Assembly: GCA_963678485.1 (NCBI GenBank) | Contig: OY782882.1 | Span: forward strand, 124,001-188,000 | Length of the DNA: 64,000 nucleotides | Direction of reading: 5' to 3' | Origin: CALGYY01 sp963678485 | GTDB taxonomy: Bacteria > Bacteroidota > Bacteroidia > Bacteroidales > CAIWKO01 | In this document: positions 27,644-34,763 of the stretch, in pieces | Layout: each line of letters begins with the position of its first letter | How positions within the stretch are numbered: position 1 is the first letter of the stretch | Made by a program: the position numbers and the translations under genes | Notes under the pieces: model-generated | What the model was told of the DNA's origin: nothing | Databases searched by the model: none | The model's input: the letters and a program-made list of their open reading frames with translations, nothing else

Positions 27644-28456
27644 CTATTTCTGATTTAAGCTATCAGGTCTGTGATTTAATGCTGATTCTAACAAATTAAG
27701 TCTGTGATTTTCAATTACCATTAAGGAGTCGGTTTTTTTATTTCCGATTATATACTGATACTCAATTCTTTTCAAGATAGATGAATCTTTGAAAGTAACA
27801 ATATTCTCTTGTGCCTTGTTGCTTTTAATATCTATCTTTTGGAAATTAAGCATCAAACCAAAAAAAGCCATTATAAATGCAAAAAGTAAAAAATATTTAC
27901 TTGCTTTAAATATATCAGCCGTATTATCTGCAACGGATTGGTTATAAATTGCAGAATCTATATAAGACTTTAGAACCTTTGCAAATTCTTGTTGTTTGGG
28001 TTTTTCCTCCTTAAAATCATAAAGCGCATCAATAAAGACTGTTTTTCTTGTTTTTATATCAATGCATCTTAGAGATAATAAAATTGCAACAAATAAAAGA
28101 ATTGTTGAAATGATTAAAAAGACATAGGATAACGGTGAATCTAGTTGAGTAATAAAAAAAATGATTAAAACCGATAATGCTGAAATATAGCTTAATAGTT
28201 TAAACGCCTTTTCTTCAAGTTTATCAATCCTATCATTAGCATCTTTATATACTTCTAAAACTGTACTATAAAAAGAGTTCTCTTCTTCCTTAGGTATTAA
28301 TAAGTCAGGTAGGTCTTTTTGTGGTGATTTAGCACTTTCATGTGGGACTATTCCATGCCACATTATTGGGAAAATCCCACAAAAGCCACGAAGTACTTTC
28401 TTAGGCTTATTTTGCTTTTTAACCAGCGGACTCAAATAATCAGTTATTGGCGACAT
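27644..28456 (-). CDS. membrane protein with SLATT/Pycsar-effector-like topology
   Basis: This 270-residue protein has a soluble N-terminus of about 85 residues, a helix DANDRIDKLEEKAFKLLSYIS leading into two close membrane segments (about 98-115 and 120-142), a cytoplasmic stretch with RCIDIKTRK, a third segment at about 190-212 and a polar tail. A conserved-looking Asp/Lys-rich helix before paired membrane helices and a later single helix is the layout of SLATT and PycTM effector families, which make pores when triggered. Its ATG lies 13 bases inside the ATP-grasp gene, so the two are coupled. It might alternatively export or confer immunity to the peptide product. The family call is by pattern only. 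Confidence 0.5.
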   Translation of the reverse strand: MSPITDYLSPLVKKQNKPKKVLRGFCGIFPIMWHGIVPHESAKSPQKDLPDLLIPKEEENSFYSTVLEVYKDANDRIDKLEEKAFKLLSYISALSVLIIFFITQLDSPLSYVFLIISTILLFVAILLSLRCIDIKTRKTVFIDALYDFKEEKPKQQEFAKVLKSYIDSAIYNQSVADNTADIFKASKYFLLFAFIMAFFGLMLNFQKIDIKSNKAQENIVTFKDSSILKRIEYQYIIGNKKTDSLMVIENHRLNLLESALNHRPDSLNQK

Positions 28457-29397
28457 AGTATTTCATTTATAATGGCATTCGAAATATTTAATCCTACTTC
28501 AAGCTCTAGCCAGCCCCATTCCCCAACTGGGTTTACTTCTAGAAATATGTATTCTCCCTTGGGGGTTTGTATTAAATCTATTGCTGAATAAACCAACCCA
28601 AGTATTTTGTTCATCTGAATTAATTTCTTCTCAACCGTTTTGGGTAACCTACATACACAATATGTTTTGTTAATTTCAGGTTTTCTCCAATCCACTTCTT
28701 TCGTGTCATTTTTTTCTATAGAAACAGAGAAAATACGATCCCCGACAAGAGTAACCCTTATATCCTTGGAATTATTAATCCTTTCTTGCAAGAAAATTGG
28801 GGTGTCGAATGTTTCGGCCAGATTTAGCTCTTCAAAACTTTCAATATTAATTGCTGAAGTATAAATTGAATAGAAAGATTCACCTCTTTGTTGCAAGCCG
28901 TGTGATATTGGCTTGATTATACATGAATCATTACTCTTAAGAAATTGAATCGCTTTTAATCTTTTGTTAGTTACAAGAGTTTTAGGGGTTTTCAATTTTA
29001 ATTTATGGGCAAGGTGCAATTGCATTAATTTCCTCTCTCCAGCATAGGTGCTGAATATTGGATTGATCCATTTGCATTTATCCAGAGATAGGTAGATGCC
29101 CTCAAAGAAATGTCGTCTCTCATTTATAAGGTACGGTTTTTCTAATGGATTATCCAGGCTAGCAAAAGTAGTAGGGGCTCTTCTAAAATAAACTGATGTA
29201 ACCTGTGTTAAATCATACACATTCCCATTTTTCGAAATTATTAGGCCTTTATTTGGATTGAATTCTATATCAGTCGAATTAATTTCTTCCGAATTTATTC
29301 GCAAATACTGATCTGAATAATTTCCGAATTTGTTTATCAGATAATCAGTTGAAACATCATTCGTATTTGATAGGAAAAGTGATCTGCATTTCTTCAT
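28444..29397 (-). CDS. ATP-grasp ligase of graspetide (MvdD-like) type
   Basis: This 317-residue protein resembles the ATP-grasp ligases that form ester or amide side-chain crosslinks in ribosomal peptides (graspetides). Family phrases are SVYFRRAPT near residue 80, HLAHKLKLKTPKTLVTN, CIIKPISHG, FLQERINNSKDIRVTLVGDRIFSV, VDWRKPEI and the metal-binding end FLEVNPVGEWGWLE. I chose the ATG at 29395-29397 (MKKCRSLFLS); an in-frame upstream start at 29424 would add nine residues. It overlaps the second precursor gene by 41 bases and follows two precursor genes, which strongly supports the assignment. It should install macrocycles between Thr/Ser or Lys and Asp/Glu side chains of those peptides. 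Confidence 0.85.
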   Translation of the reverse strand: MKKCRSLFLSNTNDVSTDYLINKFGNYSDQYLRINSEEINSTDIEFNPNKGLIISKNGNVYDLTQVTSVYFRRAPTTFASLDNPLEKPYLINERRHFFEGIYLSLDKCKWINPIFSTYAGERKLMQLHLAHKLKLKTPKTLVTNKRLKAIQFLKSNDSCIIKPISHGLQQRGESFYSIYTSAINIESFEELNLAETFDTPIFLQERINNSKDIRVTLVGDRIFSVSIEKNDTKEVDWRKPEINKTYCVCRLPKTVEKKLIQMNKILGLVYSAIDLIQTPKGEYIFLEVNPVGEWGWLELEVGLNISNAIINEILCRQ

Positions 29398-29563
29398 AAA
29401 CGATTGAGATTTCAGTGCTATCAATAGCCTCCCTTGTTTTGGTAATCATAGTTGATTGAAGACTGAGGCTATGATTCCTGTCATCGCTGATGTTCGTATT
29501 CTCATCCGAGAATGGTTCATCGTACTGTTCACATCTAAAGTTTAGGATTGGGTTTAATTTCAT
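29357..29563 (-). CDS. graspetide precursor peptide 2
   Basis: This 68-residue peptide carries the leader motif LNPILNFR at residues 3-10, shared exactly in its NPILNFR part with the neighbouring peptide. Near the C-terminus it has MITKTREAIDSTEIS, which parallels LITETREQIDTSETS of the other peptide. Thr, Ser, Asp and Glu residues in this core are the expected crosslink sites. Its ATG overlaps the stop of precursor 1 (ATGA at 29560-29563). A 17-residue tail after the core (IVYEEMQITFPIKYE region) is unlike precursor 1, so the two products should differ in size. Confidence 0.75.
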   Translation of the reverse strand: MKLNPILNFRCEQYDEPFSDENTNISDDRNHSLSLQSTMITKTREAIDSTEISIVYEEMQITFPIKYE

Positions 29564-29751
29564 AATTGAAAACTTGTTTCACTTGTATCAATTTGTTCTC
29601 TGGTTTCTGTAATTAATGTACCGCAAATTGCCAAATTATTATTAGCCCTTCCTTGTTGATAGCATTTTTGTTTCTGTTTTATCAATTTGCTGTTTAGATT
29701 AACTTTCGCTCGAAAATTAAGAATAGGGTTTGTTTGAATGATTTTTTGCAT
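29560..29751 (-). CDS. graspetide precursor peptide 1
   Basis: I chose the ATG at 29749-29751, giving 63 residues that begin MQKIIQTNPILNFR. A TTG 36 bases upstream would overlap the predicted -7 box and is unlikely. The leader shares NPILNFR with precursor 2; the core near the C-terminus is LITETREQIDTSETS, with Thr and Ser donors and Glu/Asp acceptors in the pattern of graspetide cores. Two Cys residues (30 and 43) are present but no modification enzyme for them is nearby. It is the first gene of the minus-strand cargo operon. Confidence 0.75.
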   Translation of the reverse strand: MQKIIQTNPILNFRAKVNLNSKLIKQKQKCYQQGRANNNLAICGTLITETREQIDTSETSFQL

Positions 29752-29776
29752 TTTTTGTAGTTTAGTTATTCTTAAG

Positions 29777-29784
29777 CAAATGTA
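29777..29784 (-). promoter_or_regulatory. -7 box of the graspetide operon
   Basis: On the minus strand this reads TACATTTG, a match to TAnnTTTG, 25 bases before the ATG of precursor 1. It supports that start codon and implies a short leader of about 20 bases. No clear -33 box. Confidence 0.45.
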
Positions 29785-29856
29785 CAAGAAATAATTAATT
29801 CCTTACTTAAAATCACTAAACAAATCGAGTTTTGCGAATCAAAAAATATTTTGCCC

Positions 29857-29951
29857 AATTTGTCTAATTGTCGTGAAACCATGTTCTAGCTTTGCGTGTT
29901 GAAAATTGTCGATATCTGTTGTAATCTGTCTTGAATTGTCGCAATCTGTCG
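29857..29951. repeat. phased AATnTGTC/AATTGTCG repeat array upstream of the virus-like module
   Basis: Seven copies of a motif like AATTGTCG or AATCTGTC start at 29857, 29866, 29904, 29913 (weak), 29923, 29934 and 29943. The last five are spaced 9-11 bases, one helical turn. The array lies within the 255-base divergent region between the graspetide operon and the virus-like module and 56 bases before its first start codon. A candidate -7 box TAGCTTTG lies at 29887-29894. Such phased repeats are typical of regulator binding sites or replication iterons. Confidence 0.55.
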
Positions 29952-30006
29952 AAGTGCACTTTGTCCTTGAACAAACCTTTGCATCATCACTTGATCGCAA
30001 AGGACC

Positions 30007-30240
30007 ATGTCGCAAAACCAACTCACCTCTTTTATAACGACCGCCTCCGGGTTCACCGGGGGCATGACCAAGGCCTTTCTTGGTCGGATCACCTTAACAA
30101 CTATAACTGTAAACTCACTTGTCGAAGTCGCCTTGTATGCGGGCACATCGGCATTGGTAGGTTATTGTGTTAAGCTGGCTGCCGACTACATAAGGAAGCG
30201 TTTCAAACAATATAAAGAAAAACATCGCTCCCATGAATAA
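30007..30240 (+). CDS. small membrane protein, first gene of the virus-like module
   Basis: This 77-residue protein has a central hydrophobic stretch (about 30-58, TITVNSLVEVALYAGTSALVGYCVKLA) and a basic C-terminus RKRFKQYKEKHRSHE. I do not recognise a family. It is the first gene of a 21-gene plus-strand module and overlaps the next gene by eight bases. Small membrane proteins at the head of a structural block are common in viruses with an internal lipid layer. It could also be a secretion-like or holin-like peptide. The function is unknown. Confidence 0.6.
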   Translation: MSQNQLTSFITTASGFTGGMTKAFLGRITLTTITVNSLVEVALYAGTSALVGYCVKLAADYIRKRFKQYKEKHRSHE

Positions 30241-30733
30241 AATCCTCGGCATCGGAATACTGGGAGCCCTTGCTTTTGGGGTTTACAAGCTTTTCGGGAT
30301 GAAACAGATCTCCGAGAAGGTTGTCACCCATTTGTCAAAACCCAGGGTGCATAAGGTGGACTTAAGGGGTATTGCGCTCCGCACGGAGATCAAGATCGAC
30401 AATCCCACCCGCTTCAGTATGAATATCACCAAACCGATAATCACACTGACCACAGGCGGAAAATACATCACCAGCACCCGGCCTGAGCAAAAATCGGTTG
30501 TAATCAAACCGATGGATACTTCAATGATAGATACCATTGAAATAGTGATCCCCTGGACAGCGGTTGCCGAATATGCCGGAGATATTATCGCCAAAATCCC
30601 TGAATTGACTGAAGCCTGGAAAAAGAAAAAAGTGGGAGACTTTGCCAAAGCTCTTGCAATCCCGCTTGAAATCAAATATTCCCTTTACGCTAACGGACTG
30701 TTTTACGAAGCTGAGCCCCAGAAAATACTATGA
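30233..30733 (+). CDS. LEA14/WHy-domain-like membrane-anchored protein
   Basis: This 166-residue protein has an N-terminal hydrophobic helix (about 3-20) and then an LEA type 2 (WHy-like) domain: DLRGIALRTEIKIDNPTRFSMNITKPIITLT is the hallmark of alternating strands around a conserved NP. LEA14-like domains are beta-sandwich folds of unknown molecular role, found in stress proteins and membrane-anchored bacterial proteins. Its last four bases overlap the start of the transglutaminase-like gene. Within a virus-like module it may be a membrane-associated structural protein. The domain call is fairly confident, the role is inference. Confidence 0.65.
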   Translation: MNKILGIGILGALAFGVYKLFGMKQISEKVVTHLSKPRVHKVDLRGIALRTEIKIDNPTRFSMNITKPIITLTTGGKYITSTRPEQKSVVIKPMDTSMIDTIEIVIPWTAVAEYAGDIIAKIPELTEAWKKKKVGDFAKALAIPLEIKYSLYANGLFYEAEPQKIL

Positions 30734-32598
30734 GCAACCGACTGAAAATATCACCCGTTACCTCGGGCTACCGGCCCATTAAAGAAGGCCGTCAGTACGA
30801 TCAGTTTTTCGGCATACCGGAAGACCGTGACAGGGTTATCATTCAGGACGGGGAAGTCGAGGACACCGTTGAACTGATGAAGAAGGTGGTTTGGAAGTAC
30901 ATCAACGATACTAAAAAGATCGCTGAGTATCTCCGGGCCCAGTCCTTGAAGGACACTTGCCGCAACGTTTGGGAATTCCTCTACAACCATATTCAGTATA
31001 AACTGGATGAAAAAGGCCTGGAACAACTCCGTCGCCCTTTGCGCTCCTGGCAGGAACGCAACACCGGTATTGACTGCGATTGTTTCTCGGTCTTTGTTTC
31101 ATCCATTCTGACCAACCTTAAAATTCCCCATAGTTTCCGCATCACCAAGTACGAGCAGGATAACTTCCAGCATGTGTACGTGATCGTGCCCAAAGCTGAC
31201 AAGGGCTATCATACCATTGACTGCGTGTTATCGCAGTTTGATTACGAAAAACCATTCACCGCAAAAAAAGATTTTAATATGAGCTTAAACGGAATCAATG
31301 TGGCCGTGCTTTCCGGCGCTGCTGGCCGCAATGTCATAGACCTGGTCAATGACCTTGAAGGTCTTGAAAACTTAGGCGCTGAAAGTGACCAGGAACGCAT
31401 GGAAGCCATGTATCATCACCTGGTACAAACCCGGCAGATGATTGCCTCAAAACCCTCAATGGTTTCCACGGTGGAATATCCCCCGGCATTCATCAAAATG
31501 CTGGACTATGCCATTGAAAACTGGAATACCCCCAACCGGGACAAGGCATTGGAAATCCTTTCCAAGAATGAGGATGCCCTGAACCAGCATTACGGGTTAA
31601 GCGGAGTTCTGGATGATGAAGACCTGGACGAGGACTGGTCCCGTCTGGATGGGTTGACCGATGATGAGATCATTGATGAACTCAACGGCAAAAAAAGCAA
31701 GGAAAAGAAGGAAGCAAAAAAAGCTAAGAAAGCTGAAAAGAAAAAAGCTGAAGAAGGCAAGCCCAAGAAAGGATTCTTCAATAAGGTAAAGGAAGCCCTG
31801 AAAAAGGGCGGTAAGGCATTCATCCGCTTCAACCCGGTCACCATTGCAGCCCGTAACGGATTCCTTCTGGCCATTAAACTCAATGTGAAGAAAATGGCAT
31901 CCAAGCTCAAACCGGCTTATATGACACTGGAGGAAGCCAAAGCAGCCGGTTACACCCAAGACCAGTGGAACAAGGCAAAGGTGGCCATTACCAAGATCGA
32001 AAAAACCTTCGTGGATAAATTGCAGGGCAAACGTGACAAGCTCAAGAGCGCCATCATGAAAGCCCGTGTTAAGAAGCTCAACGGATTATCCGGGGAAGAT
32101 GAAGAATTTGATCTGGGTCGTCTGGGTGCAGCTCCCGCTGCCGCAGCCATTCTCGCAGCTGCTATCCCGGTTATTGCGACCTGCGTGAAAGCACTCAAAA
32201 GCTCTGGCCTGATGAACAAAGGCGAAAGCGAAGATGTAAGCCAGGAACTCAAAGACGGTGAAAGCGATGCCAATGCTATGATGAATGATCCTGAGCTGAA
32301 GGATGCCGAAGCAGGAACAACTTCTGACGGATCAGCCGATGCCGGTGAAAGTGGTGGCTCTGATGGTGGATCAACTGGATTCATGGGTAAGATCATCGAC
32401 TTTGCAAAAAAGAATCCGCTGATAGTGGCTGCCGGTGCAGGACTGGCTATCTGGGGCGTTACCAAGCTGGTCGGCAAAAAGAAAGAACAGCCCAGGGCAC
32501 TGTCAGGGGCTACAATGGGCAAAGCACCAAAGAAACGCAAAGCTCCGGCAAAATCCCGCAGTCGCAAGGCCAAGGTAGAACGCATCCTTTTAAAATAA
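30730..32598 (+). CDS. transglutaminase-like protein with membrane-anchored C-terminus
   Basis: This 622-residue protein has a transglutaminase/cysteine-protease-like domain at about 60-190 with a plausible triad Cys116 (GIDCDCFS), His148 (FQHVYV) and Asp164 (HTIDCVL). A Lys/Ala/Glu-rich basic stretch follows at about 318-350 (KKSKEKKEAKKAEKKK-like), a helical part, an Ala-rich hydrophobic segment at about 475-495, an acidic Gly/Ser-rich linker, one membrane helix near 565-583 and a very basic tail. The enzyme could crosslink or cleave structural proteins during particle assembly or entry. The family is seen by motif; this role is inference. It is the largest gene of the front part of the module. 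Confidence 0.7.
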   Translation: MSNRLKISPVTSGYRPIKEGRQYDQFFGIPEDRDRVIIQDGEVEDTVELMKKVVWKYINDTKKIAEYLRAQSLKDTCRNVWEFLYNHIQYKLDEKGLEQLRRPLRSWQERNTGIDCDCFSVFVSSILTNLKIPHSFRITKYEQDNFQHVYVIVPKADKGYHTIDCVLSQFDYEKPFTAKKDFNMSLNGINVAVLSGAAGRNVIDLVNDLEGLENLGAESDQERMEAMYHHLVQTRQMIASKPSMVSTVEYPPAFIKMLDYAIENWNTPNRDKALEILSKNEDALNQHYGLSGVLDDEDLDEDWSRLDGLTDDEIIDELNGKKSKEKKEAKKAKKAEKKKAEEGKPKKGFFNKVKEALKKGGKAFIRFNPVTIAARNGFLLAIKLNVKKMASKLKPAYMTLEEAKAAGYTQDQWNKAKVAITKIEKTFVDKLQGKRDKLKSAIMKARVKKLNGLSGEDEEFDLGRLGAAPAAAAILAAAIPVIATCVKALKSSGLMNKGESEDVSQELKDGESDANAMMNDPELKDAEAGTTSDGSADAGESGGSDGGSTGFMGKIIDFAKKNPLIVAAGAGLAIWGVTKLVGKKKEQPRALSGATMGKAPKKRKAPAKSRSRKAKVERILLK

Positions 32599-32634
32599 TC
32601 AACCAATAATCTCACAATTCAATAATTAACAACA

Positions 32635-33150
32635 ATGGCAAAGCAAGCAAAACAACAACCCAAGAAAAAGTTCAGCGCAGGAACCATCCTGGACGAACTC
32701 AAAACCCCGGCCCTGCTGGTAGTAGGCATGGTTGGCGGCACAATGGCCGGAAAGCTGCTCGACAAGGTATTGCCTGTGGACGAGACAGCGACCGGCTTTC
32801 AGGTAAAGAGCCTGATAAAACCCGTATTACAGATCGGTGTAGGTCTGGGCGGAGCACTTCTTTTGAAAGACCAGAACATAAAGCTGATTGCAGCCGGTGT
32901 AACAGCCAGCGGTATCGCTTCCACAGTAAAGGTCTTCCTGAAGAAAGACATTCTGGCCGGACTGGGTGATCCCAATATGGGCGACCCCATCAAGCGGGTA
33001 TTCCGTGAACCCATCAACCTGAGTATCGAACCTTACAACCCCGATTTGCCGGAGCTTCCCGCACATGTGGAGACCGTTCCCGTGGAAGGTATGCCTCCGA
33101 TGGGAGAGCTGGACGATTACCAGGAAGTTCAGGAAGTACAAATCCTTTAA
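32635..33150 (+). CDS. small multi-span membrane protein
   Basis: This 171-residue protein has a basic start (MAKQAKQQPKKKFSAG), three hydrophobic segments rich in Gly and Ala (about 26-45, 60-80 and 84-105) and a soluble acidic/proline-rich tail ending EVQEVQIL. No family is recognised. It precedes the candidate capsid gene by 62 bases. Gly/Ala-rich multi-span proteins of this size are typical of membrane proteins in virions with an internal membrane. A holin-like role is less likely because a separate lysis set lies downstream. Confidence 0.6.
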   Translation: MAKQAKQQPKKKFSAGTILDELKTPALLVVGMVGGTMAGKLLDKVLPVDETATGFQVKSLIKPVLQIGVGLGGALLLKDQNIKLIAAGVTASGIASTVKVFLKKDILAGLGDPNMGDPIKRVFREPINLSIEPYNPDLPELPAHVETVPVEGMPPMGELDDYQEVQEVQIL

Positions 33151-33212
33151 TCCAAACCACAAACAAGCGAAAAATCATAATTCAATAATCACAAATTTAA
33201 AAATCAAAGACC

Positions 33213-33923
33213 ATGTTTACATTAGGACAATTAGCCACCAGCGACTATGAATTGCTGGGAGCCATCAGCGAAGAAGAACTTTTGGGCGCACTGGAACGTG
33301 CTCCGCTTGCAGAACGCAGGCAGTTCATCCGTAGAGTAAAAAACCAAAGCCAGAAAGTTGTGGCAGCAGCCGCAGCACCGGCCAACAGCCGTGGCGAATT
33401 CGAGAAACGTATGCCCATGTTGCCGAAGGAAATCCAGATGGGCCTTGCCAGCAAAAACCTTCAGGTGGTAGATGCCGCCTATTACGTAACCAAGAGCGTA
33501 TCGGGCAGCAAGATCGCCAAGATGCTCAAGGACGACGACAACAAGGTGGTTGCTCAGAGCAATATCTCCAGCGCAAAACTGGAAAAAGGCAATGTAATGT
33601 TGCTTTCCGGTATCATCCTGCTTGCAGGTGTGGCCGAGCAGGGAAAAACCGTTGGTGATGTCACCTTCGACTTCCTTCCGGCATACATGCGTAACGGCGA
33701 GTTCGAGTTCAAAGCCAATGGCACAACCCTGATCCCCTCGACCAGCTGCGAAGTGTTCAACACGACCGGCATGACCATCCGCAAAGGTTTGTTCCGTATG
33801 GACAACCCCAAGATTATCCACGACCAGCAGGCGATGGAGCTCAACATCGAATGGAGCAGCAACGCTGTTGAGAACACTTTCATCAAGGCCATCCTCCTCG
33901 GAACATCTGTAACCAAGTACTGA
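33213..33923 (+). CDS. candidate major capsid/virion protein with jelly-roll-like pattern
   Basis: This 236-residue protein has a helical start with LGAISEEELLGALERAPLAERRQF, an Ala-rich linker, then a beta-rich region from about residue 85. Its pattern, a strand (GNVMLLSGIILLAGV), a short-strand pair (RNGEFEFKANGTTLIPS), then MDNPKIIHDQQAMELNIEW and finally NTFIKAILLGTSV, is that of the last strands of viral jelly-roll proteins, in which a late IxxQQxxEL strand and an IKxxLxG end are frequent. No signal peptide or enzyme motif is seen. It is flanked by membrane protein genes and followed by a strong hairpin that could raise its relative expression. The length (236) would suit a compact double or a single jelly roll. 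This is inference from pattern, not homology search. Confidence 0.45.
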   Translation: MFTLGQLATSDYELLGAISEEELLGALERAPLAERRQFIRRVKNQSQKVVAAAAAPANSRGEFEKRMPMLPKEIQMGLASKNLQVVDAAYYVTKSVSGSKIAKMLKDDDNKVVAQSNISSAKLEKGNVMLLSGIILLAGVAEQGKTVGDVTFDFLPAYMRNGEFEFKANGTTLIPSTSCEVFNTTGMTIRKGLFRMDNPKIIHDQQAMELNIEWSSNAVENTFIKAILLGTSVTKY

Positions 33924-33939
33924 TCCCGCCTCCTGAATG

Positions 33940-33982
33940 CCTTTAGAATCCTGTCCCCGGAAACGGGGCCAGGTTCTGAAGG
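33940..33982 (+). other. long hairpin with GAAA tetraloop after the candidate capsid gene
   Basis: CCCCG at 33955-33959, GAAA, and CGGGG at 33964-33968 form the top of a stem that continues outward with small bulges to CCTT (33940-33943) and AAGG (33979-33982). No T run follows, so it is more likely an mRNA-stabilising or attenuating hairpin than a full terminator. It separates the capsid candidate from the next block of genes. Confidence 0.6.
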
Positions 33983-34005
33983 ACAAAGGCTAAAACCAAC
34001 GCACA

Positions 34006-34377
34006 ATGGCAAAAATCAAATATCAGCTCATCAAGTTCATCGTTCCCCAGGCCGGGGTAGTGGTGAACATCAATGCTAACAGCGACAGGCTCTATAAGAA
34101 CATCAACGGGCTGTTTGCCTCTTTGCCGGAAGACAAGGCCTTTGCAGGGAGCACCCTGCAATTGTTTGTGAACGACCAGGAAGTTTTCCCTGAAGGCTAC
34201 GAGCTAAAAATGATCACATGCGGGGAACAGGTATCACCCAATGAGAGGCTGTACCATGCAGAAGAAGAAGCCGCTGGCAGCACGATCAAGGGAAAGTTTA
34301 CCGACGGAGGTCAGGCTGTGAGCTATCCCTATACCGGCACACTTTACCTGAAACTTGAAGAAAAGATCAGTCAATGA
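34006..34377 (+). CDS. small beta-rich protein 1, virion-associated candidate
   Basis: This 123-residue protein is mostly short hydrophobic strands with no signal peptide: AGVVVNINANSD, STLQLFVNDQEVFPEGYELKMIT, TIKGKFTDGG and YTGTLYLKLEE. It resembles the following gene product: both have a VNxxxVxP strand, a later (I)xGxFxD element and a terminal (L/I)YL strand at matching spacing. The last four bases overlap the start of that gene. Two adjacent small beta proteins after the capsid candidate suggest minor capsid, spike or penton proteins. No family is recognised. Confidence 0.55.
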   Translation: MAKIKYQLIKFIVPQAGVVVNINANSDRLYKNINGLFASLPEDKAFAGSTLQLFVNDQEVFPEGYELKMITCGEQVSPNERLYHAEEEAAGSTIKGKFTDGGQAVSYPYTGTLYLKLEEKISQ

Positions 34378-34763
34378 CAGCACAAAAGGAGCATACAAGG
34401 CGCAAATGGGTCATTATCCCTGTGCATATTAACGGCAAAGGCATGTACGACATAGATTTTAAGATGCCAGCCAATGTCGCAAGTTGCGAGGGGATCATGC
34501 TTTCTGTGGTTCAAAGAATTGCAGACCGGGACTTCAAACGCCTGGGCGAATTGAGCATGGTAGTCAATGCCCGCAAAGTCCATCCGGTACATCTGATGCT
34601 GGACTACCTGGCAAACAGCCTTGCACTAAAGAAAGAGCCTCTTTCCCTTGATGAATCCTTGCAGCAATGCAGCCATATCGGTGGCTTTTACCGTGATTAT
34701 TCCGATATGAATTACACGATGAACATTTACCTGGCCTGTCGCACAAAACCCGAAATCCAATGA
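34374..34763 (+). CDS. small beta-rich protein 2, paralog of its upstream neighbour
   Basis: This 129-residue protein contains LSMVVNARKVHPVHLMLDYL, KKEPLSLDES, IGGFYRDY and MNYTMNIYLACR. The VN-x3-V-x-P strand and the G-x-Y-x-D and IYL ends align with the upstream protein, which suggests an ancient duplication. The frame is coupled on both sides by ATGA overlaps. A capsid-accessory or spike function is inferred from location and beta content. No enzyme motif is present. Confidence 0.55.
   Translation: MTAQKEHTRRKWVIIPVHINGKGMYDIDFKMPANVASCEGIMLSVVQRIADRDFKRLGELSMVVNARKVHPVHLMLDYLANSLALKKEPLSLDESLQQCSHIGGFYRDYSDMNYTMNIYLACRTKPEIQ

Noticed and set aside
29839..30146. Minus-strand ORFs over the divergent control region
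   Set aside because: They overlap the start of the virus-like module and the repeat array, have no domain, and their frames follow the repeats.
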